Origin: UBA1444 sp964601085
Lineage (GTDB): Bacteria > Bacillota > Negativicutes > UBA1444
Assembly (NCBI GenBank): GCA_964601085.1
Contig: CAZRLN010000026.1
Location: forward strand, 1 to 36,978
Reading direction: 5' to 3'
Length of the DNA: 36,978 nucleotides
The notes under the pieces are model-generated. The model was not told the DNA's origin, did no database searches, and was given only the letters and a program-made list of their open reading frames with translations. The translations under genes and the position numbers were made by a program. Every line of letters starts with the position of its first letter. The stretch's first letter is position 1. Below are positions 19,654 to 27,394 of the stretch, piece by piece.

Positions 19654-20706
19654 TTACAGGCCGAAGAACTTGTCGGTCATTTGTTGCTTCGCCGCGCCGG
19701 CCTTCTCGAAATCGTAGGCCTTGAACAGCGGCAGATCCTTCAGCGGTTTGCTGCCGGCCGGCGGCGCCACATCCGGATGGCAGGCGATCGCGTGGGTGGT
19801 TTTGCTGATCATTTCGCCCGCTTCTTTCGTCAGGCAGTAGTCGATGAAAGCTTTCGCCACATCTTCGTTCGCTTTATTCTTCATCTTGGAGATTGCCACG
19901 ACGCTCCAGCCGGCGTTGGGATACACGGTGCTGACGAGTTTCTGGCCTTTCAGGGAAATGAGGTTCTGGTCGGCCAGGAAGTTGACGGTGATCAGATATT
20001 CGCCGGCGCCGGTCTTCTGGGCCGGAGTGAAGCCGGACGGAGTGAACTGGGCCACCTGGGCTTTGAATTTCTTCAGGTACTCATAGCCCTTCTGCTCGCC
20101 CATCTGTTGCAGGACCGAGCTCAGGAAAGTGAAGCCGGTGCCGGATTTGCGAGGATCGGGCGTGATAATCTCGCCCTTGAATTCCGGTTTCAGCAGGTCT
20201 TCCAGCGTGACGGGCGGTTTGACTCCCTTGGGCTCGAATTCTTTCTTGAACCGGGCTTCATTGTAGCCGATGGACAGGGTTTCCAGATACAAGCCATACC
20301 AGCCGTTCCCTTTGTCGCGGTAGGCTTCCGGGATGGCCTTGGCATTCTTGGATTCGTAGGATTCTGTGATTCCTTTGGATTTCATGAGGGCGTGGGCGTC
20401 GGAAGTGCCGCCAAGCCAGACATCGGCCTTCGGGCTATCTTTTTCCGCCGTCATGCGGGCCACGGCTTCGCCGGTCGGTAGACGGATGAACGCCACTTCG
20501 GCGCCGGTCGCCTTCTTGAATCCCTCGGCGAGGGCTTTGGCGGTGTCTTCATGGAAAGATACATACATGACCAGTTTTTTGCCTTTGAGGTTTTGCGCCG
20601 CCGGCGCCGCCTTGGGGTCGGCCGCCTTCTTGTCGCCGCCGCCGCAGCCGGCCGCCAACAGCATCATTCCGGCCAGGGCCGCTGCGCAGAGTGTTTTCCA
20701 CTTCAT
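19654..20706 (-). CDS. ABC solute-binding lipoprotein, operon II third copy
   Basis: A 350-residue lipoprotein (Cys21 in L-A-A-G-C) with an FbpA-like fold. It begins KKLVMYVSFHEDTAKALAE after a short Ala/Pro linker and contains IRLPTGEAVARMTAEKD and TPDPRKSGTGFTF. It aligns without gaps over the whole length with the next gene upstream (20762-21814), roughly 70% identical by eye, so the pair arose by tandem duplication. GAGEYLITVNFLAD stands where FbpA has its ferric Tyr-Tyr. The ligand-side differences between the copies (F/W after VMYVS, L/V in WLGG versus WVGG) suggest shifted specificity. Confidence 0.92.
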   Translation of the reverse strand: MKWKTLCAAALAGMMLLAAGCGGGDKKAADPKAAPAAQNLKGKKLVMYVSFHEDTAKALAEGFKKATGAEVAFIRLPTGEAVARMTAEKDSPKADVWLGGTSDAHALMKSKGITESYESKNAKAIPEAYRDKGNGWYGLYLETLSIGYNEARFKKEFEPKGVKPPVTLEDLLKPEFKGEIITPDPRKSGTGFTFLSSVLQQMGEQKGYEYLKKFKAQVAQFTPSGFTPAQKTGAGEYLITVNFLADQNLISLKGQKLVSTVYPNAGWSVVAISKMKNKANEDVAKAFIDYCLTKEAGEMISKTTHAIACHPDVAPPAGSKPLKDLPLFKAYDFEKAGAAKQQMTDKFFGL

Positions 20707-20761
20707 AAACTGACATCTCCTTTACACATAATACCGTTGAAATGAGGGGACCCTTAATGTC

Positions 20762-21814
20762 CTACAGATTGCCGTACTTCTCCAACAGGCTTTTCTTCAT
20801 TTCACCCGCTTTCTTGCTGTCGAAGGTCTTGCTCAGCGGCATGTCCTTCAGCAGCGGCACGCCTGTCGGCGGCGGCACCTCGGGGTTGCAGGCGATGGCG
20901 CTGGTCGTCCGGGTTACATGGGCGCCCGCTTCCTTGGTCAGTACATAGTCGAAAAAGGCTTTGGCGACATCGTCGTTGCCCCGGCCCTTGATCTTGCTCA
21001 TGGCGCAGACGGTCCAGCCGGCGTTGTCATAGACGGTGCTGACCAGTTTCTGCCCCTTGCTGGTGATCAGCGTCTGGTCTTCCAGGAAATTGAGCGTGAT
21101 CAGGTATTCGCCGGCGCCGGCTTTCTGGGCCGGCGTGAAGCCGGATGGGGTGTATTGGGCGACGTTGGCTTTCAGCTTTTTCAGATATTCCATGGCCTTG
21201 TCTTCGCCCATCGCCTGGGCGAGGGAGGCGATGAAGGTGAAGCCGGTGCCGGATTTGCGGGGATCGGGGGTGATGATTTCTCCCTTGAATTCGGGTTTCA
21301 GCAGGTCTTCCAGTGTTTTGGGCGGTTTGACTCCCTTGGGTTCGAATTCTTTCTTGAATCGGGCCTCGTTGTAGCCGATGGCCAGGGCTTCCAGATAGAC
21401 GCCGGCCCAGTAGCCGTCCTTGTCCCGGTACTGCGCGGGGATGTTCTTGAGGTTCGGCGAGGCGTACTTTTCGGTCACGCCCTGCGCCTTTAGTACTTCA
21501 TGGGCATCGGAAGGGCCACCGACCCAGATGTCGGCCTTCGGGGCATCCTTTTCTGCAGTCAGACGGGCCACGGCCTCGCCGGTTGGCAGGCGGATGAACG
21601 AGACCTCGGCGCCGGTGGCCTTCTTGAAGTCTTCGGCCAGCGCTTTGGCGGTGTCTTCATGCCAGGAGACATACATGACCAGTTTCTTGCCCTTGAGACT
21701 TTGCGCCGCCGGTGCAGCTTTGGGATCGGCCGCCTTCTTGTCGCCGCCGCCGCAGCCGGCCGCCAGCAGCATCATTCCGGCCAGGACCGCCGCACAGAAT
21801 GGTTTCCATTTCAT
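20762..21814 (-). CDS. ABC solute-binding lipoprotein, operon II second copy
   Basis: A 350-residue lipoprotein (Cys21) and tandem paralogue of the 19654 gene. The signal peptide, Ala/Pro linker and blocks are shared: VMYVSWHEDTAKALAE, RLPTGEAVARLTAEKD, TPDPRKSGTGFTF, TPSGFTPAQKAGAGEY. The C-terminal third diverges most (HVTRTTSAIACNPEVPPP). Spacing is 54 nt to the downstream copy and 44 nt from the upstream binding protein, consistent with one transcript. It delivers ligand to the permease/ATPase of operon II. Ligand identity is not readable; an FbpA-like ferric role is unlikely because FLED replaces the tyrosine pair. Confidence 0.92.
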   Translation of the reverse strand: MKWKPFCAAVLAGMMLLAAGCGGGDKKAADPKAAPAAQSLKGKKLVMYVSWHEDTAKALAEDFKKATGAEVSFIRLPTGEAVARLTAEKDAPKADIWVGGPSDAHEVLKAQGVTEKYASPNLKNIPAQYRDKDGYWAGVYLEALAIGYNEARFKKEFEPKGVKPPKTLEDLLKPEFKGEIITPDPRKSGTGFTFIASLAQAMGEDKAMEYLKKLKANVAQYTPSGFTPAQKAGAGEYLITLNFLEDQTLITSKGQKLVSTVYDNAGWTVCAMSKIKGRGNDDVAKAFFDYVLTKEAGAHVTRTTSAIACNPEVPPPTGVPLLKDMPLSKTFDSKKAGEMKKSLLEKYGNL

Positions 21815-21858
21815 GAACCGTCATCTCCCCTGTTCGTTGATTCGCATGGTCTGTTTGG

Positions 21859-22905
21859 TTATTTTTCCATGACGAGCTTGCGGAAGGTTTCTTTGATTTT
21901 TTCCGCCTCTTTCGCGAACTTGGCCCAATCCAGCATCGGCGAGTTCTTCGTGATGGCTGCCTTGTCGGGCGCTCCCTTCGGCGGGGCCACATCGTCGCGC
22001 ACCGAATGCATCCAGCCCTTGGTCACGATGGCTTGCTGCCCTTCCTTCGACAGCCACCAGTCGGTGACGGCCTTGGCGGCCTCGGGGTTCTGGGTGCCGG
22101 CGAAGATGGCGATCGGGCTGGGCAGGATCACGGCGCCGTCGGTCGCGTAGGCGACTTTCAGCGGTTCGCCTTTGGCCGCCATCTTGAGGATGTTCTCTTC
22201 GCCAATGATGCCCACATGGTATTCACCGGTGATCAGTTTGTTCTGGACGGCGGTGTTGCCGCCTTCGATCTTCAGGCCGTTAGCTTTGAGGGCTGTGAAA
22301 TACTCCCAGCCATAGCGCTGCGACAGATCGGCCGCTACGGTCAGAATCGAGCCCGACAGCAGCGGATTGGCCATCGCCAGTTTGTTCTTCCACTTGGGAT
22401 CGGCAAGATCCTTGAACGATTTCGGCGCTTCCTCCGGTTTCACCTTGGTGGTGTTGTAGGCCATCAGCATGTAGCTGAGACGGACGCCAGTCCAATATCC
22501 TTCTTTGTCTTTGTATTTGTCGCCGACGAATTTGCGGTTCGGTGCATCAAATTTCAGTAACAGATTTTTTTCCTTCAAGGTGATGTAATACCCCGGGTCG
22601 GAAACCATCAGCACGTCGGACTGGATTTTTTTGGCCTCGATTTCGCCGGCCAGCTTGGTCATGACCTGCTCGGAACCGGCCTGGAACCACTGCACGTCGA
22701 GGTTGGGGAAGGCTTTTTTTAGTTCCGGTTTGACGGCTTCGATGATATCCGGGAACATGGAGGTGTAGATCATTAGTTTGCCGGACGGTCCGGCCGGCTT
22801 GGCGGGGGCTTGCGCCGGTTTCTTGGTTTCGCCGCCGCAGCCGGCGGTCAGGGCTAGAGCCAGCAGCAGGATGGCGAGCAGGGAATAGAGCGTCGATTTT
22901 TTCAT
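21859..22905 (-). CDS. ABC solute-binding lipoprotein, operon II first gene
   Basis: A 348-residue lipoprotein (lipobox L-T-A-G-C, Cys23) of the same sub-group as 5175 and 28923: LMIYTSMFPDIIEAVKP, WFQAGSEQVMTKLAGEIEAKK, KEGYWTGVRLSY, TKGWMHSVRDDVAPPKGAP. It is therefore only distantly related to the two following binding proteins, so operon II mixes two receptor types on one permease. I chose the ATG at 22905, preceded by AAGGAGGAGAG. A 48-nt longer frame would run into the leader hairpin. Its leader contains a terminator-like hairpin and a core shared with operon III (see 22956-23017). Confidence 0.93.
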   Translation of the reverse strand: MKKSTLYSLLAILLLALALTAGCGGETKKPAQAPAKPAGPSGKLMIYTSMFPDIIEAVKPELKKAFPNLDVQWFQAGSEQVMTKLAGEIEAKKIQSDVLMVSDPGYYITLKEKNLLLKFDAPNRKFVGDKYKDKEGYWTGVRLSYMLMAYNTTKVKPEEAPKSFKDLADPKWKNKLAMANPLLSGSILTVAADLSQRYGWEYFTALKANGLKIEGGNTAVQNKLITGEYHVGIIGEENILKMAAKGEPLKVAYATDGAVILPSPIAIFAGTQNPEAAKAVTDWWLSKEGQQAIVTKGWMHSVRDDVAPPKGAPDKAAITKNSPMLDWAKFAKEAEKIKETFRKLVMEK

Positions 22906-22955
22906 GTTTCTCTCCTCCTTGATGGAAAAATACGCCTGTTTTAGCAGAAACAAAC

Positions 22956-22997
22956 CCGGGATATCCGTCTGAGGCGATACTCAAACAGACATCCCGG
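22956..22997 (-). terminator. Leader terminator/attenuator before operon II
   Basis: Minus strand: CCGGGAT (22997-22991) pairs with ATCCCGG (22962-22956), with an inner GTCTG/CAGAC helix, followed by GTTTGTTTCTG. It can end read-through from operon III and/or attenuate operon II. Confidence 0.65.
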
Positions 22998-23017
22998 ATT
23001 CTCTCTCATTTCTCTGT
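22985..23017 (-). promoter_or_regulatory. Shared leader core, copy B (operon II)
   Basis: Minus strand: ACAGA (23017-23013) can pair with TCTGT (22989-22985), a helix that excludes the terminator helix. Between them is GAGAAA, then GAGAGA, then TCCGGGATG, closely matching the operon III leader (27060-27099). A weak upstream promoter candidate is TTGACC (23083-23078), 18 bp, TATTGC (23059-23054). Confidence 0.5.
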
Positions 23018-23112
23018 ACCGAAGATGTTGGGGCCCGATATGATGCTGTAATGGCAATACCGGCAGATAGGACAATCGGTCAAAAGGGAGCGACAGTGCT
23101 CCGAATATACAG

Positions 23113-24186
23113 TTATTTTACAATGTGAAGTTTATTCGGCGCGATGCCCAAAAATACCTTCTCGCCGGCATCGAAAGTTTCGTGGTTCGCCGGATCCGAA
23201 TCGATGATCAGCAGGGTCTGGCCGTGCGTGGACAGTACATAGTCCTGATACGAGCCCATGAACACCGAAGAGGCGATCTCGGCCGGGATCCCGGAATCGC
23301 GGGACAGGGACACCGCTTCGGGGCGGACGATGAGCTTTACCGCGTCGCCGGGCTGCAGTGACAGGCCGGTCTTTACCCGGAACCGGGTTCCCATCGTTTC
23401 GATTTCCGCTTCACCGTTCTCGCACGACAGAACGCTGCTGGGAATCATATTGGCCGTGCCGATGAAGTCGGCGACGAACTGGCTGGCCGGGGTGGCGTAG
23501 ATCTCCTTCGGTGTGCCGACCTGTTCGATGACGCCCTTGTTCATGACGATGATGCGGTCGGACATGCTCATGGCTTCGGCTTGGTCATGCGTGACGTAGA
23601 TGCTGGTGATGCCGAACTGGCGCTGGATCTTGCGGATCTCCCGCCGCATGTGGATCCGGAGCTTGGCGTCGAGGTTCGACAGGGGTTCGTCGAACAACAG
23701 CACCGCCGGCTCCATGACCAGGGCCCGGGCCAGGGCGACCCGCTGTTGCTGCCCGCCGGACAGCTGGTTGGGCGAACGGTTTTCCAGGTCGGACAGGCCG
23801 ACGAGGGCGAGGATGTTCATCACTTTGGCCCGGATATCGTCCGATTTCATTTTCTTGATTTTGAGCCCGTAGGCGACATTTTCAAATACGTTGAGGTGGG
23901 GGAACAGTGCGTAACTTTGAAACACCATGGCGGTGTCCCGCCGGTCCGGCGTCAGGGTGTTGACGCGTTCGCCGCCGATCAAAACGTCACCGCTGGTCGG
24001 ATTTTCGAAGCCGGCGACCATGCGCAGGATCGTGGTCTTGCCGCAGCCGGACGGCCCGAGCAGGGTGACGAATTCGCCCGGTTCGATGGTGAGGGAAACG
24101 TTATTGACGGCGGTGACTTTCCTGCCGCCGGCGCCCTCGAAAGTTTTGACGAGGTTTTTGACACTGACGTTCTTGGATGTTGACAA
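23113..24186 (-). CDS. ABC transporter ATPase, operon III
   Basis: A 357-residue ATPase of the FbpC/PotA type: Walker A GPSGCGKTT (44-52), VFQSYALFPH, signature LSGGQQQR, Walker B VLLFDEPLSNLD, YVTHDQAEAMSMSD, then a TOBE-type tail. It starts at a TTG preceded by AAGGAGG with about 7-nt spacing, 12 nt after the permease stop. It is the last gene of operon III; the transcript probably ends at the hairpin 22956-22997 in the leader of operon II. Confidence 0.93.
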   Translation of the reverse strand: MSTSKNVSVKNLVKTFEGAGGRKVTAVNNVSLTIEPGEFVTLLGPSGCGKTTILRMVAGFENPTSGDVLIGGERVNTLTPDRRDTAMVFQSYALFPHLNVFENVAYGLKIKKMKSDDIRAKVMNILALVGLSDLENRSPNQLSGGQQQRVALARALVMEPAVLLFDEPLSNLDAKLRIHMRREIRKIQRQFGITSIYVTHDQAEAMSMSDRIIVMNKGVIEQVGTPKEIYATPASQFVADFIGTANMIPSSVLSCENGEAEIETMGTRFRVKTGLSLQPGDAVKLIVRPEAVSLSRDSGIPAEIASSVFMGSYQDYVLSTHGQTLLIIDSDPANHETFDAGEKVFLGIAPNKLHIVK

Positions 24187-24198
24187 GCGATTGCCTCC

Positions 24199-25881
24199 TT
24201 ACCCGCCCTGTACGTCCGAGATGTCGACTCCCATCCGGTTGAGCAGGAACTTGAGAAACCCGGTGACCGTGAGCACGATGGCGATCAGGACCGTTGAGTA
24301 GGCGGCCGCTACGCCGAGCTTGCCGCCGTCGACCTGCGACATGATGCTGACCGTCAGCAGGTTGTAGCTGGCCGATACCAGGAAGATGACGGCGCTGACC
24401 GCGGTCATGCTGCGGACGAAACTGTAGACGAGGCCGCTGAAAAAGGCCGATTTGATCAGGGGGATGGTCACCGACGTAAACACCTTGAACGAAGAAGCGC
24501 CCAGATCTTGCGCCGCCTCTTCGATGGCGGGATCGATCTGCTGAAGGGAGGCGATGCCGGCGCGGATGCCGACCGGCATGCTGCGGAACACGAACGACAA
24601 AACAATGATCGCGGCGGTGCCGGTGAGCACCAGCGGCGGCTTATTGTAGGCCAGGACATAGCCGACGCCGATGACGGTGCCGGGGATGGCCATCGACAGC
24701 AGCGAGGCGAACTCGATGAAGCCGCGGCCCAAAAACCGCTTCCGCACAATGAGGAAAGCAATGACCATGCCGAGAATGCCGGTGACTGGCATCGACAGGA
24801 GCGACAGCCAGGTGGTGTCGACGATCGGCTTCCAGCCGATGTCCATGATGTATTGGTAATGCTTGAAGGTCGGCGTGTAGTCGATGCCCCAGAGATTGAC
24901 GAGCGAACCGTAGGGGATCAGAGCATACAGCACGAGGATGAACAGGCTGACCAGTACGCAGGGCAGGCCGACGAACAGCAGCGGCAGCAGATCGCTGTTC
25001 AGTTCCCGTGCCCGCGACGGTTTGCCGGTGACAGTGACATAAGACTTGTCGCCGACCCAGTATTTCTGGATGACGAACATCAGGACCGAGATGCTGAGGA
25101 GGATGGTGGCTAGCGCCGTGCCGCCCTTCATGTCGTAGTTGCCCATGGACTGCATGTAGATCTGGGCGGCCAGCGTATTGTAGTTGCCGCCGATGACCAT
25201 GGCGTTGCCGAAGTCGGCCACGCACTGGATGAAGACCAGCAGGAAGCTGTTGGCGATGCCGGGGCGGACAAGCGGCAGCACAATGGTCCGGAAAATGTGG
25301 CCGCGGGAAGCGCCCATGTTGCGGGCCGCCTCTTCATAAGCGGGATCGATCTGGCGCAGCAGGCCGGCCAGCACTAGGTAGGCGACCGGGAAAAAAGTCA
25401 GCACCTGCACGACGGCCAAGCCGCCGAACCCGTAGATGTTGGTTTCCTTCAGGCCGAGCAGCGAGCGGGTCACGAAACCCTGCTGCCCGAACAGCATGAT
25501 GAACGACATCGACAGGGCGAACGGCGGCGAGATGATCGGCAGGATCGCCAACGTATTGAACACCGCCTTGAACCGGATCTTCAGAAACGCATCGGCATAG
25601 GCGAACAAGAAGCCGATGAAGGTCGAGATCGTACTGACGAAAATGCCCAGCCAGACCGTGTTGGCCAAAGTCTGGATATTTTCGGTTTTTCCCAGCGATT
25701 CCCGGAAGTACTGGAGGGTGAATGATCCCTTTTCCGTGAAGAACCCTTCCCAGAGCACTTCATAGAGGGGCCAGAGGATAAACACCACCAGAGAAGCCGC
25801 CACGAGCACAATCGTGGCGGCCAGTACGGGATCGCGCAGAATCAGGCGGAAATCGTCGAGATGACGTCGAAAGCTGTTCAC
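24199..25881 (-). CDS. Fused two-domain ABC transporter permease, operon III
   Basis: A 560-residue protein with about 12 membrane helices and two permease domains. The docking loops are DPAYEEAARNMGASRGHIF and DPAIEEAAQDLGASSFKVF, each followed by a T-(I/V)-(V/T)-(L/I)-P-L stretch. It starts at a GTG, with AAGGA about 12 nt upstream. The 40-nt gap to the binding protein contains weak inverted arms CAATCG/CGATTG flanking the ribosome site. With the flanking genes it makes a complete importer. Confidence 0.92.
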   Translation of the reverse strand: MNSFRRHLDDFRLILRDPVLAATIVLVAASLVVFILWPLYEVLWEGFFTEKGSFTLQYFRESLGKTENIQTLANTVWLGIFVSTISTFIGFLFAYADAFLKIRFKAVFNTLAILPIISPPFALSMSFIMLFGQQGFVTRSLLGLKETNIYGFGGLAVVQVLTFFPVAYLVLAGLLRQIDPAYEEAARNMGASRGHIFRTIVLPLVRPGIANSFLLVFIQCVADFGNAMVIGGNYNTLAAQIYMQSMGNYDMKGGTALATILLSISVLMFVIQKYWVGDKSYVTVTGKPSRARELNSDLLPLLFVGLPCVLVSLFILVLYALIPYGSLVNLWGIDYTPTFKHYQYIMDIGWKPIVDTTWLSLLSMPVTGILGMVIAFLIVRKRFLGRGFIEFASLLSMAIPGTVIGVGYVLAYNKPPLVLTGTAAIIVLSFVFRSMPVGIRAGIASLQQIDPAIEEAAQDLGASSFKVFTSVTIPLIKSAFFSGLVYSFVRSMTAVSAVIFLVSASYNLLTVSIMSQVDGGKLGVAAAYSTVLIAIVLTVTGFLKFLLNRMGVDISDVQGG

Positions 25882-25921
25882 AATCGCAAATGATCCTTTT
25901 CCGTATTTATCGATTGCGGGA

Positions 25922-26962
25922 CTACTTGATCGCCTTGTTCCATTTTTCGACGAGGGCGCTCCGGTTCTTGCCGGCCCAGTCGAGGTTATAGTCGATCAGT
26001 TTGGTGTTTTTGATCGGTTCGGCCTGCTTGGGCGGGTTCGCCTCCGGATTGGTCAGGAACTGATACGAACCGACCTTCTGGCCGAATTCCTGGCCTTTCT
26101 TGGACAAGGCCCAGTCTACCCACTTCTTGGCGGCTTCCTGGTCCGGACCACCCTTGATGATGGCGACGGCGCCGATTTCATAGCCGGTTCCCTCGGCAGG
26201 AGCGGACAATACCAGATCCTTCATGCCTTCTTCCTGATACTTGATGGCGTCATGCAGGAAGGTGAGACCGACGGTGACTTCGCCCTGTCCAGCCAGACGG
26301 GCGGGAGCGGTGCCGGTCTTCTGGTAGACTTTGATCTGGCCGTTTAATTTCTTCATATATTCCAGACCTTTTTCCTCGCCCATCAGCTGAACAATGGTGG
26401 CCAGCATCGTGTAGGCGGTGCCGGACGCGCCGGGGTTGGCCATCGAAATCTGCCCCTTCAGCTCGGGCCGCAGCAGATCTTGCCAGGTCTGGGGAACGGG
26501 GATGTTCTTTTCCTTCAGCAGTTTGGCGTTGGAGGAGAAGCCGAGATAACCGACGTAGATGCCGGTCCAGAATCCGTCGGGATCCTTGAATTTCGCCGGA
26601 ATCTTGGCGGCGTTCGGTGACTGGTATTTCTCCAGCAGGCCGTCTTGTTTGGCGGCGATAAAGGCGTCCGCAGGACCGCCCCACCAGACGCTGGCCTTCG
26701 GATTGTTTTTCTCGGCGCGGATCCGGCCCAGAACTTCGCCGGAACTCATGCGGACGGCTTCAACTTTGATCCCGGTGTCTTTCTGGAATTCCTGCACCGC
26801 TTTAGCCATATGCTCTTCCAGCAAGCCGCAATACAGGGTCAGCTTCAACTGTTTGGCTTCCGGTTTGGCGGGAGCGCCGCCGCCGCAACCGGCCAGGGCC
26901 AGGGACAGGATAAATACGAACAGGACCACCAGACTGGAGCGTTGCAGACTTTTTTTACTCAT
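25922..26962 (-). CDS. ABC transporter solute-binding lipoprotein, operon III
   Basis: A 346-residue lipoprotein (lipobox L-A-G-C, Cys26) with an FbpA-like fold: LKLTLYCGLLEEHMAKAVQEF, MSSGEVLGRIRAEKNNPKA, WWGGPADAFIAAKQDGLLEKY, SMANPGASGTAYTML. It groups with 14774, 19654 and 20762. GEVTVGLTFLHD stands at the FbpA ferric-tyrosine site. The ATG follows GGGAGGAT at rather long spacing (about 12 nt). Its leader of about 197 nt has a consensus-like promoter and a full terminator/antiterminator pair, so expression is likely controlled by premature termination. Confidence 0.92.
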   Translation of the reverse strand: MSKKSLQRSSLVVLFVFILSLALAGCGGGAPAKPEAKQLKLTLYCGLLEEHMAKAVQEFQKDTGIKVEAVRMSSGEVLGRIRAEKNNPKASVWWGGPADAFIAAKQDGLLEKYQSPNAAKIPAKFKDPDGFWTGIYVGYLGFSSNAKLLKEKNIPVPQTWQDLLRPELKGQISMANPGASGTAYTMLATIVQLMGEEKGLEYMKKLNGQIKVYQKTGTAPARLAGQGEVTVGLTFLHDAIKYQEEGMKDLVLSAPAEGTGYEIGAVAIIKGGPDQEAAKKWVDWALSKKGQEFGQKVGSYQFLTNPEANPPKQAEPIKNTKLIDYNLDWAGKNRSALVEKWNKAIK

Positions 26963-27031
26963 GATTCAGACCATCCTCCCGTTTTTTTGCTTTGTAGGTT
27001 CCCTCGTTGCGGCTGCCGTCATTGCTCCGGC

Positions 27032-27074
27032 AAAAAACCCGGGCGCCGGCGTATTGCAACGCAGGCATCCCGGG
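27032..27074 (-). terminator. Leader terminator before operon III (attenuator)
   Basis: Minus strand: CCCGGG (27074-27069) pairs with CCCGGG (27043-27038), with an inner GCC-TGCGT/ACGC-GGC helix, followed by TTTTTT (27037-27032). It lies inside the operon III leader, about 70 nt before the start codon, so it should abort transcription unless the upstream antiterminator forms. Confidence 0.75.
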
Positions 27075-27099
27075 ACGATCTCTGTTTCTCTGCCCTGCG
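27060..27099 (-). promoter_or_regulatory. Shared leader core and antiterminator, copy A (operon III)
   Basis: Minus strand: CGCAGGGCA (27099-27091) can pair with TGCCTGCG (27067-27060; 8 bp, one bulge). This removes the left arm of the terminator. The enclosed core reads GAGAAACAGAGA followed by TCCCGGGA, nearly the same as in the operon II leader. It does not fit the T-box, S-box, TPP, lysine or c-di-GMP consensus as I know them. Confidence 0.55.
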
Positions 27100-27165
27100 A
27101 ATGCAATAATAAGTAGAAGGGCCTTTCTTAATGGCCTGCATCTATTGTATGTTATTTCCGCTATT

Positions 27166-27195
27166 AGTATAGCGCCGCGACGGGCGGCTAGTCAA
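27166..27195 (-). promoter_or_regulatory. Sigma-70 promoter of operon III
   Basis: Minus strand: TTGACT (27195-27190), an 18-bp GC-rich spacer, TATACT (27171-27166). The start is predicted near 27159. It is divergent from the phoU promoter. Confidence 0.75.
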
Positions 27196-27228
27196 TCGGA
27201 AAACCCGGAATTGACGCTTTAGTCAATC
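27189..27228. promoter_or_regulatory. GTCAAT/ATTGAC repeats between divergent promoters (operator candidate)
   Basis: TAGTCAATC occurs at 27189-27197 and again at 27220-27228, with the inverted ATTGAC at 27210-27215 between them. Two copies coincide with the -35 boxes of the operon III and phoU promoters, the third lies in the phoU spacer. A regulator bound here could control both directions. Confidence 0.35.
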
Positions 27229-27239
27229 CAAGTTATAAT
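27211..27239 (+). promoter_or_regulatory. Sigma-70 promoter of phoU
   Basis: TTGACG (27211-27216), a 17-bp spacer, perfect TATAAT (27234-27239). The leader would be about 150 nt. Confidence 0.82.
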
Positions 27240-27295
27240 TATTTTAAATATTTAGATATGTAACCTGTTCAAGCTAAATGGGGAAAGAGATTTAA

Positions 27296-27354
27296 GAGAA
27301 ATTCCCGGTATGTTGGCGGTTTTTTTGTCGCCCTTCCGGGGTTTTGTATTTCTC
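27296..27354 (+). other. Structured phoU leader
   Basis: GAGAAAT (27296-27302) pairs with ATTTCTC (27348-27354), and CCCGG (27304-27308) with CCGGG (27336-27340). It contains AGAGAAA next to TTCCCGG and a GGGGTTTTG flank, loosely resembling the leader cores of operons II and III. Confidence 0.4.
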
Positions 27355-27394
27355 CTTACGGGGAAGGATAGTCTGAAAAGAAAGGGTGGCAGGA

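Noticed and set aside
26990..27160. T-box leader before operon III
   Set aside because: The AGGGTGGNACCGCG element is absent, and the downstream genes are not aminoacylation or amino acid biosynthesis genes.
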